Assembly: GCF_902859875.1 (NCBI RefSeq)
Contig: NZ_CADIKF010000063.1
Location: 1 to 39,701 of the forward strand
Reading direction: 5' to 3'
From: Paraburkholderia solisilvae
GTDB taxonomy: Bacteria > Pseudomonadota > Gammaproteobacteria > Burkholderiales > Burkholderiaceae
DNA length: 39,701 bases
Each line of letters opens with the position of its first letter. Position 1 is the stretch's first letter. Positions 7,578-17,017 of this stretch are shown one piece after another. The notes under the pieces are model-generated. The model was not told the DNA's origin, made no database searches, and saw only the letters and a list, made by a program, of their open reading frames with translations. The translations under genes were made by a program, and so were the position numbers.

Positions 7578-9283
7578 TGCGTGCCATTCGTCAAATCGCG
7601 GTAATCGGCGCATGCATACAGCTGCTTGCCGGTTGTACGGGGCTGTGGGACAAGGTCGATGCCGACGCGCACGCCGATGCCGCGCACGCGGGGCATATGC
7701 TCGGCAAGGTTTCGCAAGGCAACAATCGCGACCGCGACGTGGACGACGTTGTCGTGCGCGGCGATCTCTGGCTCTCCGGCAACACGATCAGAATTGCGCC
7801 GAAGGCGACGCTGCCGAATCTGTTCGAACAACCGGCGAGTTTCGACGGCACCGTCGATTCGCTGCACGCATTCGCCGAGCGCATCACGCGTCTTACGCAT
7901 ATGCCCGCGAAGGTCGCGCCGGGCGCCGAGGAAGCGGCCTCGCAAGCGGCCATGCCGTCCGCGGCGCTATCGGGCGCGGCATTGCCCGCGGGGCCGCCGC
8001 CGCTGCCTGTCGGGCTGCTGCAGGGACCGTCGCCGCAAGCGACGGTCGCGGCCGCACGCGGCGCGACAGCGGCCGGCGATGCGATGCAGGTTCATATCGT
8101 CTATCCGCATGGCACGCTGCGCGGTCTGCTCGATACCGCGGCGGCACGCTTTAACGTCTACTGGAAATACGCGGACGGCGCCATCACGTTCTTTTACACC
8201 GACACGCGCGTGTATCAGGTCACCGCGATTCCCGGCGACTCGAAGCTCGATACGAATGTCGTTAGCGGCTCGAACAATACCGGGGCCGCCGCGGGCGGCG
8301 TGCTGACCGGCAGCAGCGGCGCGGGCGGGTCGGGTTCGGGCAGTTCGCCGACGGTGTCGTCCGATAACTCGACGAACATCGCGATGAACGCGCAGCTGTC
8401 CGTCTATAACGGCTTGCAGACCGCGATCAAGGCGATGCTGTCGCCGGCCGGCTCGGTGATCGCCTCTCCCGCGACCGGGTCGATTTCGGTGACCGATACG
8501 CCCGATGTGCTCGAGCGCGTCGGCCAGTTCATGGAGCAGCAAAACCGTGTGCTGTCGCGGCAGGTGCTCGTGAACGTCACGGTGCTGTCGGTCACGCTGT
8601 CCGCGAACGACACGTTCGGCATCGACTGGGATGCGGTGTATCAGGCGCTCGGCACGAGCTTCGGCATCAAGAACACGTTCTCCAGCCTCGTCACCGGCGC
8701 GAACCAGTTTTCCGCGACGGTGATCACGCCGTCGAGCCGCGCGTCGGGTACGCAGGCGATGATCAGCGCGCTGTCGGAACAGGGCAACGTGCGGCGCAAG
8801 ACGTCCGCTTCGGTCACGACGCTCAACGACCAGCCGGTGCCTGTGCAGGTTGCCGAGCAGCAGAGCTATCTCGCGCAGATTTCGACGGTCACGACGGCGA
8901 ACGTCGGCAGCCAGACATCGCTCACGCCGGGCACGGTCACGACCGGCTTCAACCTGACGCTGCTGCCGCATATCCTCGACGACGGCACGGTGATGATGCA
9001 GTTCTATACGAACATTTCATCGCTCGCGTCGCTGGTGCCGTTTACCAGCGGCGGCCAGCAGATCCAGCTGCCGACCGTGGATACGCGCAATTTCCTGCAG
9101 CGCGTCGCGATGAAGTCGGGCCAGACGCTCGTGATCAGCGGCTATGAAGGTGTCGCGGACCAGAACAACGAGCAGGGCGTCGGCGCGCCGTCGAATTATC
9201 TGTTCGGCGGCGGCCGCAGCGCGACGCATGCGCGCGAGGTCATCGTGATCCTGATCTCGCCGATCACGATGAGCGGCGCGTAA
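7577..9283 (+). CDS. pilN: PilN-family lipoprotein secretin of the type IVb pilus
   Basis: The product is 568 residues with a lipoprotein signal and lipobox LLAGC (Cys20), as expected for PilN, the outer-membrane channel for a type IVb pilus. An N-terminal STN-like region is followed by a Gly/Ser-rich linker near 235-265 and a C-terminal secretin domain. The end of the latter carries FLQRVAMKSGQTLVISGYE and REVIVILISPITMSGA. The length matches R64 PilN (about 560). It is a different branch from the T3SS secretin sctC at 18205. The start overlaps the pilL stop. Confidence 0.92.
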   Translation: MRAIRQIAVIGACIQLLAGCTGLWDKVDADAHADAAHAGHMLGKVSQGNNRDRDVDDVVVRGDLWLSGNTIRIAPKATLPNLFEQPASFDGTVDSLHAFAERITRLTHMPAKVAPGAEEAASQAAMPSAALSGAALPAGPPPLPVGLLQGPSPQATVAAARGATAAGDAMQVHIVYPHGTLRGLLDTAAARFNVYWKYADGAITFFYTDTRVYQVTAIPGDSKLDTNVVSGSNNTGAAAGGVLTGSSGAGGSGSGSSPTVSSDNSTNIAMNAQLSVYNGLQTAIKAMLSPAGSVIASPATGSISVTDTPDVLERVGQFMEQQNRVLSRQVLVNVTVLSVTLSANDTFGIDWDAVYQALGTSFGIKNTFSSLVTGANQFSATVITPSSRASGTQAMISALSEQGNVRRKTSASVTTLNDQPVPVQVAEQQSYLAQISTVTTANVGSQTSLTPGTVTTGFNLTLLPHILDDGTVMMQFYTNISSLASLVPFTSGGQQIQLPTVDTRNFLQRVAMKSGQTLVISGYEGVADQNNEQGVGAPSNYLFGGGRSATHAREVIVILISPITMSGA

Positions 9284-9307
9284 CACGCCACGCACCGGTA
9301 CCTCACC

Positions 9308-10618
9308 ATGGCGACGCAAATCGTTCAGATCGATCGCTACCGCTTTCTCTGCGGGCTGTTCTGGCAATCGTTGTCGCGCCGGCACGAGCTGCGCGCGGAA
9401 GCGGCCGAACTCGCCGCGCGGCTAAATTTCGATGCGATGGTGCTGCGCATCGATCGCAGTTTCGCGGGCGCGGGTTTCGCGAGCACGCGCGAAGGCGCGC
9501 AGCTCGGCTTGCCGTCGCTCGGCGCATTGGTGTCCAAAGCGATCGCGACCGAAGGCGCGTTCTACGACGGCCGCCAGCAGCCGGCGCCGAACTGGCTCGG
9601 CGCGTTCCGTTTGCCCGATGGACGCTGGGCCTATTTCGCGGTGCGCGACGGCGCGTTCCTGCCGAATGGGGACTGGGTCGCGAGCAGCGAAGAAGTGTTC
9701 GAACGGCTGCACGGCGACTATAGCCTCGGCGGCTGGAATGTGGTGATCGGCGATCCGCAGATCGAGGCGCAAGGCTTCCACAACTTCTACCCGCGCAGCA
9801 TCGAGGACATGATCCCGCGGCGCGGCGGCAAGCCGCATCTGCCGCGCTGGATCAATCTCGCGCCGGTGTCGCGGCGCTTGCAGTGGCGCCGCATGGCGGT
9901 CGCGGCGGCCGTGCTGCCGGCCATCGTGCTCGTCGCATGGGGTGGATTCCGATATCGCGAGCGCAAGCTCGAACAGGCGCGCGAGCTTGCGTTCGAGCGC
10001 GCGCGCGAACAGTTGCGCCTGCATCCACCGCGTCCGCCCGCGCCGCCCGTGCTCGCGCATCCGTGGGCGCCCGCGCCGCTGCCGTCGACGCTCGTGCGCG
10101 CTTGCCTCGCGCACTTCGCGATGATCGCGCCCGGTGGCTGGCAGCTCGACAGCTACACGTGCCGCGCGACGAACGTCAGCTATAGCTGGTCGCGCGACGA
10201 ATCGAACGTCGCGATGCTGATCGCGGTGCAACCGCATGCCGTGGTTGACACGAGTGGCAATCATGCGACGCTCGTCGAACCGGTGAAGCTGGCCGCGGGC
10301 GGCGACGAAACGATCGAAGGCGTGTATGGCGTGCGGCTGCGCATGCTCTCGGCATTCCAGCTGCTCGGCGTGCCGCTGAATTTTTCGTTACAGCGTGCCC
10401 CGGCGCCGCAAAAGAGCCTCGCTGCCGAGACGCTCGGGCAACTGAACGGCAGCGGCGATGCGCCGTTGCCGTGGCAGACGTGGCGCCTTTCCGCGAATCT
10501 CGGCGAGATCGTGCCGACGAGCGTCATCAGGTATCTCGACCAGCCCGGCGTACGGCTCGACAAGGTGTCGTACCAGTCCGGACAGTGGACTCTGGAAGGA
10601 GTGATCTATGAGAAATGA
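9308..10618 (+). CDS. pilO: PilO2-family pilus accessory protein
   Basis: The product is 436 residues. A cytoplasmic N-terminal half (about 1-190) precedes one transmembrane helix near 196-216 (AVAAAVLPAIVLVAWGGF), then an Arg/Glu-rich helix and a periplasmic C-terminal domain. This is the layout of the R64-type PilO (PilO2), an inner-membrane assembly-platform component linking the ATPase to periplasmic parts. The gene follows pilN and overlaps pilP by 11 bp. No good ribosome-binding site is seen at ATG 9308; reinitiation after pilN is possible. Confidence 0.85.
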   Translation: MATQIVQIDRYRFLCGLFWQSLSRRHELRAEAAELAARLNFDAMVLRIDRSFAGAGFASTREGAQLGLPSLGALVSKAIATEGAFYDGRQQPAPNWLGAFRLPDGRWAYFAVRDGAFLPNGDWVASSEEVFERLHGDYSLGGWNVVIGDPQIEAQGFHNFYPRSIEDMIPRRGGKPHLPRWINLAPVSRRLQWRRMAVAAAVLPAIVLVAWGGFRYRERKLEQARELAFERAREQLRLHPPRPPAPPVLAHPWAPAPLPSTLVRACLAHFAMIAPGGWQLDSYTCRATNVSYSWSRDESNVAMLIAVQPHAVVDTSGNHATLVEPVKLAAGGDETIEGVYGVRLRMLSAFQLLGVPLNFSLQRAPAPQKSLAAETLGQLNGSGDAPLPWQTWRLSANLGEIVPTSVIRYLDQPGVRLDKVSYQSGQWTLEGVIYEK

Positions 10619-11192
10619 TCGTGCTGTTCGTGCATCGGGCATCGTGATGCTCGCGTGCTGTGCGGCGTGGGCCGCCGTCTTGCCGGCGCAGAGCCGCGCG
10701 CAAACCGCGGCTGCGGTCGCCGCGAGCGGCGCGGCGGCCGATGCGCCCGCCGCGGTGGTCGTCCCGACGCCGGCCGCTGCTGCGGCGGCCAATGAGCTGA
10801 TGCGACTGCAGGAAGACACGGTGGTGCTGAAGGCACAGCTGAAAAAGCTCGACGCGCAGGCGCAGGTTGCCGAGCGCGAAGCGACGCTGAACCGGATGGA
10901 CCGCACGATTACTTACGACGAGATCGCGGTGCTCGCCACGCAAAGCCTCGGCGACAGCATCAGCGCGACCGTCGACATCAACGGCAGCGGCGAGACCGAA
11001 GTCCGTCAGGGCGACACGCTTGCGAACGGCATGCGCGTCGTGTCGATCCATCCGGGTTCGGTCGTGGTGCAGGGCAAGGACGGCCATCGTCTGACGCTGA
11101 CGGTGCTGTCTTCGCACAAGGCGCCGTCGCGCGTGGCCGCGGCCAATGGCGGCATACCGCCGATTCCCACTCTGCCGATGGCGCCGAGGTAA
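10608..11192 (+). CDS. pilP: PilP-family periplasmic pilus protein
   Basis: The 194-residue product has a signal peptide (IVMLACCAAWAAVLPAQSRA), an Ala/Pro-rich segment and a short coiled coil (ANELMRLQEDTVVLKAQLKKL). A C-terminal beta-rich region follows (RQGDTLANGMRVVSIHPGSVVV). PilP proteins of R64-like and PilP/GspC-like systems bridge the inner-membrane platform and the secretin. It overlaps pilO, and its stop shares a base with the pilQ start, so translation is coupled. Confidence 0.85.
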   Translation: MRNDRAVRASGIVMLACCAAWAAVLPAQSRAQTAAAVAASGAAADAPAAVVVPTPAAAAAANELMRLQEDTVVLKAQLKKLDAQAQVAEREATLNRMDRTITYDEIAVLATQSLGDSISATVDINGSGETEVRQGDTLANGMRVVSIHPGSVVVQGKDGHRLTLTVLSSHKAPSRVAAANGGIPPIPTLPMAPR

Positions 11193-12985
11193 TGACGATG
11201 AGCTCCTTTCTGCAAGCCGGCAAGATACTGAAACCGACGCCGCGCATTCCCGCACGTCGCGCACTTTCGATCGCGCCCGCCGACGCCACGCTGCCGCCGG
11301 GCGCGAGTCCGCTCGCGCCGCAGTCCGCGTCGAATGCGACGGCGCTGCCGCACACCGTGAACACGCTCAATGGCGAGATGAGCGTCCAGATGAACGCCCA
11401 GACGACAGGCGGTGACGCAAGGACCCAGACCAGCGCACCGCGACAGCCAGCTGCGATCTCGAGCCGGCCGCTGTCGGACAGCGGCGAGTTTGCCGCGAGC
11501 GCGGAAGAGCGCAAGTTCCTGTGCCTGCTCGAAGACGAACAGTTGCTCGTCGCCGAGGGGCACGATATGAACCCGTTCGTGCTGTCGTATTGCGCGCGGC
11601 TCGAACGGCTGAACTGCCGCTATACGACGCGGCTCGTGAGCCTCGACGCGGTGCGGCGCGCGTACCAGGGCCAACGCCGCGACGGCACCGCCGAGCGCGT
11701 CGACCATACGCAGATGCAGGTCGTCGCGAAGAATCTGATCGCGCGCGCCTGCGACGAACGCGCGTCGGACATTCACATCCGCGTGAACCGCTTCAGCGCG
11801 GAAATCCTGTTCCGGATTCACAACGAACTCACGCGTATCAGCGAACAGACGCGCGAGTACGGCGAGCGCCTGCTCGCGACGCTGTATTCGGCGATGGCGA
11901 ACGTATCGGACAACACGTACAAGCCGACCGAGCGGCAGGACGCGAGCATCGGCGATCGCGACAAGCTGCCCGACGGTCTGTTCGGCGTGCGCATCGCGAC
12001 CGCGCCGACCAGCAGCGGCAGCCTGATGGTGCTGCGTCTGCTGTACAACGACGCCGGCGATTCGACGGACCTCACGCAACTCGGCTTTACGCCGGTGCAG
12101 GCGAAGGCATTCGAACTGCTCGCGCAGCGCCCGCACGGCATGAACATCATCAGCGGGCCGACCGGCTCCGGAAAATCGACGACACTGCAGCGCGTGCTGA
12201 CCGGACAGATTCACGAAATGGCCGGCTCGACGCATGTGATCACCGTCGAAGACCCGGTCGAATATCCGATCGCGGGTGCGGTGCAGACGCCGGTCGTCAA
12301 CGCGATGACCGAAGAAGCGCGCTCGCTGGCATTCGCCGCGGCGATCGCGAACGCAATGCGTCTCGACCCGGACACGATCATGATCGGCGAAATGCGCGAC
12401 CGCGCATCGGCGCAAAGCGCGCTGCGCGCGGCGATGACGGGCCACCAGGTGTGGACGACGGTGCATGCGAACAGCGCGCTCGCGATCGTCGACCGCCTCG
12501 TCGATCTCGGCCTGCCGATCGCGATGATCACCGATGAATCGCTCGTCACGGGGCTGATCAGCCAGCGCCTCGTGAAGCTGCTGTGTCCGCATTGCTCGCG
12601 TCCGTTCGCGGGCGCGCTGCGGGAATTCGATCCGAGCTTTGTCGGGCGTGTCAGGGATGCGGTCGGTGCGCGCTTTCACGACGTGCGCATCGCCGGTTCA
12701 GGCTGCGCGCACTGCGGGCACGGCACCATCGGCCGCACGGTGGTCGCGGAAGTGGTCCGCACTGACGCGACGCTATGCGAGCTGCTGCGCGCCGGCCGCA
12801 AGGCGGCCGCGCACGAGTACTGGCTGCGCGAACTCGGCGGGCAAACGGTCGCACAGCATGCGGCGGAAAAAGTCGCGGCGGGCCTCGTCGATCCGCGCAT
12901 GGCCGAACGCGTGGTCGGATTGCTGCCGGTGGCCGGCGCCGAACGCACGTCGATCGCGCTGCCGGGAGGCATCGATGGCGCTTGA
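11192..12985 (+). CDS. pilQ: PilQ-type pilus assembly ATPase (GspE/PilB superfamily)
   Basis: The 597-residue product is the cytoplasmic ATPase that drives pilus extension. Walker A is GPTGSGKST near residue 322-330, the Asp-box/Walker B region DTIMIGEMRD lies near 393-402, and the arginine- and histidine-rich Asp and His boxes lie around them. CPHC (about 465) and CAHC (about 505) form the usual zinc-binding tetracysteine. The N-terminal 110 residues are low in complexity and variable. In R64 nomenclature PilQ is this ATPase, not the secretin of type IVa pili. It overlaps pilR by 11 bp. Confidence 0.93.
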   Translation: MTMSSFLQAGKILKPTPRIPARRALSIAPADATLPPGASPLAPQSASNATALPHTVNTLNGEMSVQMNAQTTGGDARTQTSAPRQPAAISSRPLSDSGEFAASAEERKFLCLLEDEQLLVAEGHDMNPFVLSYCARLERLNCRYTTRLVSLDAVRRAYQGQRRDGTAERVDHTQMQVVAKNLIARACDERASDIHIRVNRFSAEILFRIHNELTRISEQTREYGERLLATLYSAMANVSDNTYKPTERQDASIGDRDKLPDGLFGVRIATAPTSSGSLMVLRLLYNDAGDSTDLTQLGFTPVQAKAFELLAQRPHGMNIISGPTGSGKSTTLQRVLTGQIHEMAGSTHVITVEDPVEYPIAGAVQTPVVNAMTEEARSLAFAAAIANAMRLDPDTIMIGEMRDRASAQSALRAAMTGHQVWTTVHANSALAIVDRLVDLGLPIAMITDESLVTGLISQRLVKLLCPHCSRPFAGALREFDPSFVGRVRDAVGARFHDVRIAGSGCAHCGHGTIGRTVVAEVVRTDATLCELLRAGRKAAAHEYWLRELGGQTVAQHAAEKVAAGLVDPRMAERVVGLLPVAGAERTSIALPGGIDGA

Positions 12986-14051
12986 ACTGAATCGGCGCTG
13001 GGCACGCCTGCAACTGACGACACAAACGCGGCTGCGCATCTACCGCAAGATCGCCAAGATGCTCGCGAACGGACTGCCGTTGCTGAAGGTGCTCGAAGAA
13101 CTCGAATTGCGCGCGTCGTCCGAAGGGCGCAGGCCGAACGAGCCGGAGGCGCTCGTGCTGGCGGACTGGCGCCGCGTCGTGCAGAACGGCGGCATGCTGT
13201 CCGAGGCGATGCAATGGTGGGTGCCGCATACCGAGCAGATGATCATCATGGCCGGCGAGCAGTCGGGCCGCCTCGAGACCGCGCTGACAACCGTCACCGC
13301 GGTCGTCACGTCGGGCCGCCGGATCCGCGCGGCGATCGCCGGCGGCCTCGCTTATCCGGTCGCGGTGCTCGTGATGACGATCGGCTACGTGTTCCTGTTC
13401 GGCAAGCTCGTGATTCCGCGCTTCACGTCGATCGTCAGTCCCGACCGCTGGCATGGCGTCGCCCGCTCGCTCTATACGCTGTCGCAGTTCGCGCAGGGCG
13501 GTTTGATCTATTGCGTGCTGCTGCTCGCGGCGCTGCTCGTGCTGCTGTTCTGGTCGATGCCGCGCTGGTCCGGCCGCACGCGCGTACTGCTGGACCGCTA
13601 TCCGCCGTATTCGATCTACCGGCTGATCGTCGGCTCCGGTTTTCTGGTTGCGTTCTCGTCGCTGCAGACGGCGGGCTTCACCGTCGAAAAATCGTTGACG
13701 CGCCTCGCTGAAACCGCCCGGCCGTGGCTGCGCGAGCGTATCGACGACATGCTGTTCGGCGTGAAGTCGGGGCTCAACGTCGGCGAGGCGATGAAGAACA
13801 CCGGCTACCGCTTTCCGTCGCGCGAGATCGTCGACGACCTGTGCGTGTACGCCGAATACAAAGGCTTCGCGGAGGCGCTGCGCACGCTCGCGGAGGAATG
13901 GATGCAGGAGGGCGTCGAGACGATCGAGGCGCAGATGCGCGTCGTCAACGGCGTGGCGATCATCACGCTCGCACTCGTGCTGTCGTGGCTCATCACCGGC
14001 TTCTTCGGAATTCAGCAGGAAATTGCCGCCATGTCCCGGGCGGTGCATTGA
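12975..14051 (+). CDS. pilR: PilR-type inner-membrane pilus platform protein (GspF family)
   Basis: The 358-residue product has the GspF/PilC duplicated arrangement, with transmembrane stretches near 120-145 (YPVAVLVMTIGYVFLFGKLVI), 176-195 (LIYCVLLLAALLVLLFW) and 325-346 (IITLALVLSWLITGFFGI). It also has the characteristic MIIMAGEQSGRLETAL and MGG-like G-rich sequences. PilR is the polytopic platform on which the ATPase acts. ATG 12975 has GGGAGG upstream at good spacing and overlaps the end of pilQ. The frame is open from 12639, but that part is the shadow of pilQ. Confidence 0.92.
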   Translation: MALELNRRWARLQLTTQTRLRIYRKIAKMLANGLPLLKVLEELELRASSEGRRPNEPEALVLADWRRVVQNGGMLSEAMQWWVPHTEQMIIMAGEQSGRLETALTTVTAVVTSGRRIRAAIAGGLAYPVAVLVMTIGYVFLFGKLVIPRFTSIVSPDRWHGVARSLYTLSQFAQGGLIYCVLLLAALLVLLFWSMPRWSGRTRVLLDRYPPYSIYRLIVGSGFLVAFSSLQTAGFTVEKSLTRLAETARPWLRERIDDMLFGVKSGLNVGEAMKNTGYRFPSREIVDDLCVYAEYKGFAEALRTLAEEWMQEGVETIEAQMRVVNGVAIITLALVLSWLITGFFGIQQEIAAMSRAVH

Positions 14052-14140
14052 GCCTGTTTTGTAATCGGATCGATCGTTGGTTCGTTATCTTCCCGGACCC
14101 GGTTCTAGCGGCTGGGTCATCCGTTCATCAGGAGAGCAAC

Positions 14141-14698
14141 ATGAAACAGACGAAGTTCACGCTTCACCCATTCGCCGCGCGCATGCGCGGGTCTTCGCGA
14201 CGCGCGCAACGCGGCGCGTCGCTGCTCGAAGCGATCGCGTATCTCGGCATCGCCGCGATCGTCGTGATCGGCGCCGTTGCACTGCTGAACGGCGCGTTCA
14301 GCAGTGCGGGGACCAATGAACTCGCCGAGCAGGTGAATGCGATTCAGGCGGGTGTGAAGAAGCTGTATATGGGCCAGGCGAACGGGTATACGGGCATCGG
14401 CAATAGCGTGCTGTCCAGCGCGGGGGTGTTTCCGAGCACGATTCCTGTTGCATCTGGCGGCGCGGCGACCAATACCTGGGGCGGAGAGGTCACGATCGCG
14501 AGCGCCAGCGTGGGCACCTTCACGATCGAATACACAAACGTGCCGACAAGCGTGTGCATCAATGCGATTACCGCAGGCGGCAGTTGGACCGCGCTCAAGG
14601 TGAACTCGTCGACACCGACGTTGCCCGTCACGCCGACGGCAGCACAAACCGCCTGCAGCGCCGGCAACGCGAACGACATCACGTGGACGTCGTCCTGA
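14141..14698 (+). CDS. pilS: PilS major type IVb prepilin
   Basis: The 185-residue prepilin has a long basic leader of 25 residues ending in RRAQRG, then the mature start ASLLEAIAYLGIAAIVVIGAV. Cleavage after Gly25 leaves Glu at position 5, as in type IV pilins, and the long leader and non-Phe first residue are typical of the IVb class. The C-terminal part has paired cysteines (SVCINAI and TACSAG) that could form the pilin disulphide loop. AGGAGAG lies 5 bp before ATG 14141. The gene is preceded by an 89-bp gap, unlike the tight joins upstream, which may allow separate expression of the abundant pilin. Confidence 0.93.
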   Translation: MKQTKFTLHPFAARMRGSSRRAQRGASLLEAIAYLGIAAIVVIGAVALLNGAFSSAGTNELAEQVNAIQAGVKKLYMGQANGYTGIGNSVLSSAGVFPSTIPVASGGAATNTWGGEVTIASASVGTFTIEYTNVPTSVCINAITAGGSWTALKVNSSTPTLPVTPTAAQTACSAGNANDITWTSS

Positions 14699-14755
14699 TC
14701 GACTCGCGAGCCTGAGTCCCACCCCACCCATCGTCAACGGCACAGAGCGGCAATC

Positions 14756-15235
14756 ATGTATCTGATCTGGATCGCGGTCACCTTCGCCATGCTCACGGGC
14801 GGCTATGCGCTCGTGAGCGCGCAGACCGCGCCCGCCACGCCGAGCCCGTCGACGATGAATCTCGCGATGAACATGAGCCAGTACCGTCAGGCCGTCGCCG
14901 CGTTCGCGGTCGCGAACCCGTCGTTTTCCGGCAGTGTGCCGGCCGGCAGCCTGCAGCCGTTTCTCGCGTCGATCACGCCCGATCCGGCATGGCGCAATTA
15001 CGTATCGCCGAACCCGGACTATGCCGGCAGCCTGATCGTCGTCTACGGCGCGTCGCAATCGGCGGCGAGCGTCGTGCCCGACATCGAACAGCTTGCGCAA
15101 GGCTCGGCGCTGGCGGGCGTCGCGTTCAACCAGACGGTCGTGTCGCCGGGCAATACGCCGGTGCCGCTGCCGCCAGGCGTTGCCGGCAGCGTGCCGAACG
15201 GCGTGCCGGTATGGATGGCGCAGGCCTATGAATAA
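14756..15235 (+). CDS. pilM: PilM-family pilus protein
   Basis: The product is 159 residues with an N-terminal membrane anchor (about 1-22, MYLIWIAVTFAMLTGGYAL) and a small extracytoplasmic domain. The length and layout match R64-type PilM (about 145-150), an inner-membrane protein required for thin-pilus assembly. In the R64 plasmid pilM lies upstream in the operon; here it sits between pilS and pilV. It overlaps pilV by 8 bp. The ribosome-binding site is weak. Confidence 0.75.
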   Translation: MYLIWIAVTFAMLTGGYALVSAQTAPATPSPSTMNLAMNMSQYRQAVAAFAVANPSFSGSVPAGSLQPFLASITPDPAWRNYVSPNPDYAGSLIVVYGASQSAASVVPDIEQLAQGSALAGVAFNQTVVSPGNTPVPLPPGVAGSVPNGVPVWMAQAYE

Positions 15236-16898
15236 CCGGCTCCACGCGCCCGTACGCCGCCGCGCGTGGCAGCGCGCCTCGCGGCACGCATCGCCGCGCC
15301 GCGCACGCGGCTTCACGATGGTCGAACTGCTCGCCGCGCTCGCGTTGACCGCGTTGATGGTGGCCGGCGTAACGTCGATGATCAACTCATCGATGGAAGA
15401 CACGCGCGCGCAGCAGGCGGCGCTGTATCAGTCGAAACTCGCAAGCGCCGCCGCGCAACTGATCCAGCAGAACTACCAGGCACTCGCCGCGCAGGCGAGC
15501 GCCACCTCGCCCGTCATTGTCAAGCTGAGCGGCAGCACGCCGTATCAGTTGTCGAACTATCTGCCCGCGATCATGGGCAGCACCAATGCCTACGGGCAGA
15601 CGCCGTGCCTGCTCGTCTATTCGAACACGGCCGGCAATGCGCTGCAGGCGTTGCTCGTGACCGAAGGCGGGCAGTCGATCGTGGATTCGGAGCTCGGTTA
15701 CGTCGCGGCAAACTCGGGCTCGGGCGGCGGTTCGATTCAGGCGATGAACAATTCCGCCGGCGTGGCGAAAGGTGCGTACGGCAGTTGGTCGGTCGCGGCG
15801 CCGAACCCGGCGGGCGCATCGTGTTCGGGCACGAAGACGGGCGCGGGCCACCTCGCGAGTCTCGTGTTTTCGAACGGCACGCAGGAGCAGAACGCGGACT
15901 TCCTGTATCGCGTCGGCGTGCCCGGCAATCCGGCCGCGAACACGATGCAGGTGCCGATCGTGCTCGCGACGCAAGCCGATTACGCGGTGTGCACGGCGCT
16001 GGGCGCGATCGCCGCCGATGCGGCCGGCAACGTGCTCAATTGCGATGGACGGTGGGAGCCGCAAGCGTCGTATCACTGGCGCGGGCCGGTCGCCAACGCA
16101 GCCGCGCTGAGCTCGCTGACGCTGCCGCGCGCGGGCGATGTCGCGATCACGCTGGCGACTAACCGCGCGTACACGTACACCGGCGAGAAATGGCAGGCGC
16201 TCGCGGTGGACGAGCAGGGCAATCTCGCGCTCGGCAACACGGCGGTGGCGGGCGCCGATTGCTCGGCCGCCGCGGCGTCGGCGCCCGCGGCAACCACCGT
16301 GGTGTCGACCGACGCGACCGGCCGCGTGCTGTCCTGCTACAACGGCAAATGGCAGACCCAGTCCGAAATCGAGCCGGTCTCGTCGACGACCGGCTGCACG
16401 ATGCTGATGACGACATCGGGCGCCGGCGACTACACGCAATGCGCGCCGCCGCCGTCGACCAACTACACCGCTTCGCCATTCTCGTTCAACGGCGCCAACG
16501 GCACGTATTCGTACGCGAAACAGGTGGCCGTCACGCTGCAGAAGCCCGGCATCATCGTCGCGTCGACATGGGCGCACCTGAACGACGGTTCATGCACCGG
16601 ACGCAATCCGGCGGCGCTCGCGCAACTGTCGCAGGACGTCGACGTGCTCGACAGCAACGGCAACAACCTCGCGCATACCGAAAGCCAGAGCCCGACCTTG
16701 ACCAACGATTCGGGCGGCATCAACAACAGCCTCACGCAGGCGAGTCCGCCGGGCAGCTATACGGTGGTCGTGACGACGAACTGGGCCACCTACCAGGGCA
16801 TCCAGACGCCGTGGACGAGCAGCTTCTGCGGCGAGCAGAGCCAGAACATCCCGAACACGCCGGTCGCCGCCGGATGGTCGATCAACGCCTATTACTGA
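15228..16898 (+). CDS. pilV: PilV-type minor pilin / pilus tip adhesin
   Basis: The 556-residue product has a basic leader cleaved after Gly28 (RRARG), then FTMVELLAALALTALMVAGV with Glu5, a type IV pilin N-terminus. A long Ala/Gly/Ser/Thr-rich body follows, with repeated modules ending in GKW (near DGRWEP, GEKWQAL and NGKWQT) and a C-terminal cysteine-containing domain. In R64, PilV is a tip adhesin whose C-terminus is switched by a shufflon. No shufflon repeats or recombinase gene are seen here, so this PilV is probably of fixed specificity. It is the last gene of the operon and faces the PilT-like gene. Confidence 0.88.
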   Translation: MNNRLHAPVRRRAWQRASRHASPRRARGFTMVELLAALALTALMVAGVTSMINSSMEDTRAQQAALYQSKLASAAAQLIQQNYQALAAQASATSPVIVKLSGSTPYQLSNYLPAIMGSTNAYGQTPCLLVYSNTAGNALQALLVTEGGQSIVDSELGYVAANSGSGGGSIQAMNNSAGVAKGAYGSWSVAAPNPAGASCSGTKTGAGHLASLVFSNGTQEQNADFLYRVGVPGNPAANTMQVPIVLATQADYAVCTALGAIAADAAGNVLNCDGRWEPQASYHWRGPVANAAALSSLTLPRAGDVAITLATNRAYTYTGEKWQALAVDEQGNLALGNTAVAGADCSAAAASAPAATTVVSTDATGRVLSCYNGKWQTQSEIEPVSSTTGCTMLMTTSGAGDYTQCAPPPSTNYTASPFSFNGANGTYSYAKQVAVTLQKPGIIVASTWAHLNDGSCTGRNPAALAQLSQDVDVLDSNGNNLAHTESQSPTLTNDSGGINNSLTQASPPGSYTVVVTTNWATYQGIQTPWTSSFCGEQSQNIPNTPVAAGWSINAYY

Positions 16899-16969
16899 GC
16901 GAGCGGAGCGAGCGCATGCGACACGACGAAACCGCGACTCCCGGCTTGCGCTTGCCGCCGTTTATGCAT

Positions 16970-17017
16970 GCGCGTCGCTCATTGTGCCGCTCATTTTGCT
17001 GCTCAGTTTGCCGCTCA
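16970..17017 (-). repeat. 12-bp tandem repeat beginning at the stop codon of the PilT-like gene
   Basis: Read on the minus strand, the units TGAGCGGCAAAC, TGAGCAGCAAAA, TGAGCGGCACAA and TGAGCGACGCGC follow at an exact 12-bp period from 17017 downward. The first unit starts with the gene's own stop codon, so four TGA codons lie in frame. The consensus resembles the repeat after livF (TGAGCGG, then AA). Confidence 0.85.

Noticed and set aside
15228..17014. Possible shufflon at the pilV 3' end.
   Set aside because: No inverted 19-bp-type recombination repeats, alternative 3' segments or recombinase gene are seen. The small 9-bp direct repeat just after the pilV stop is too short to serve.
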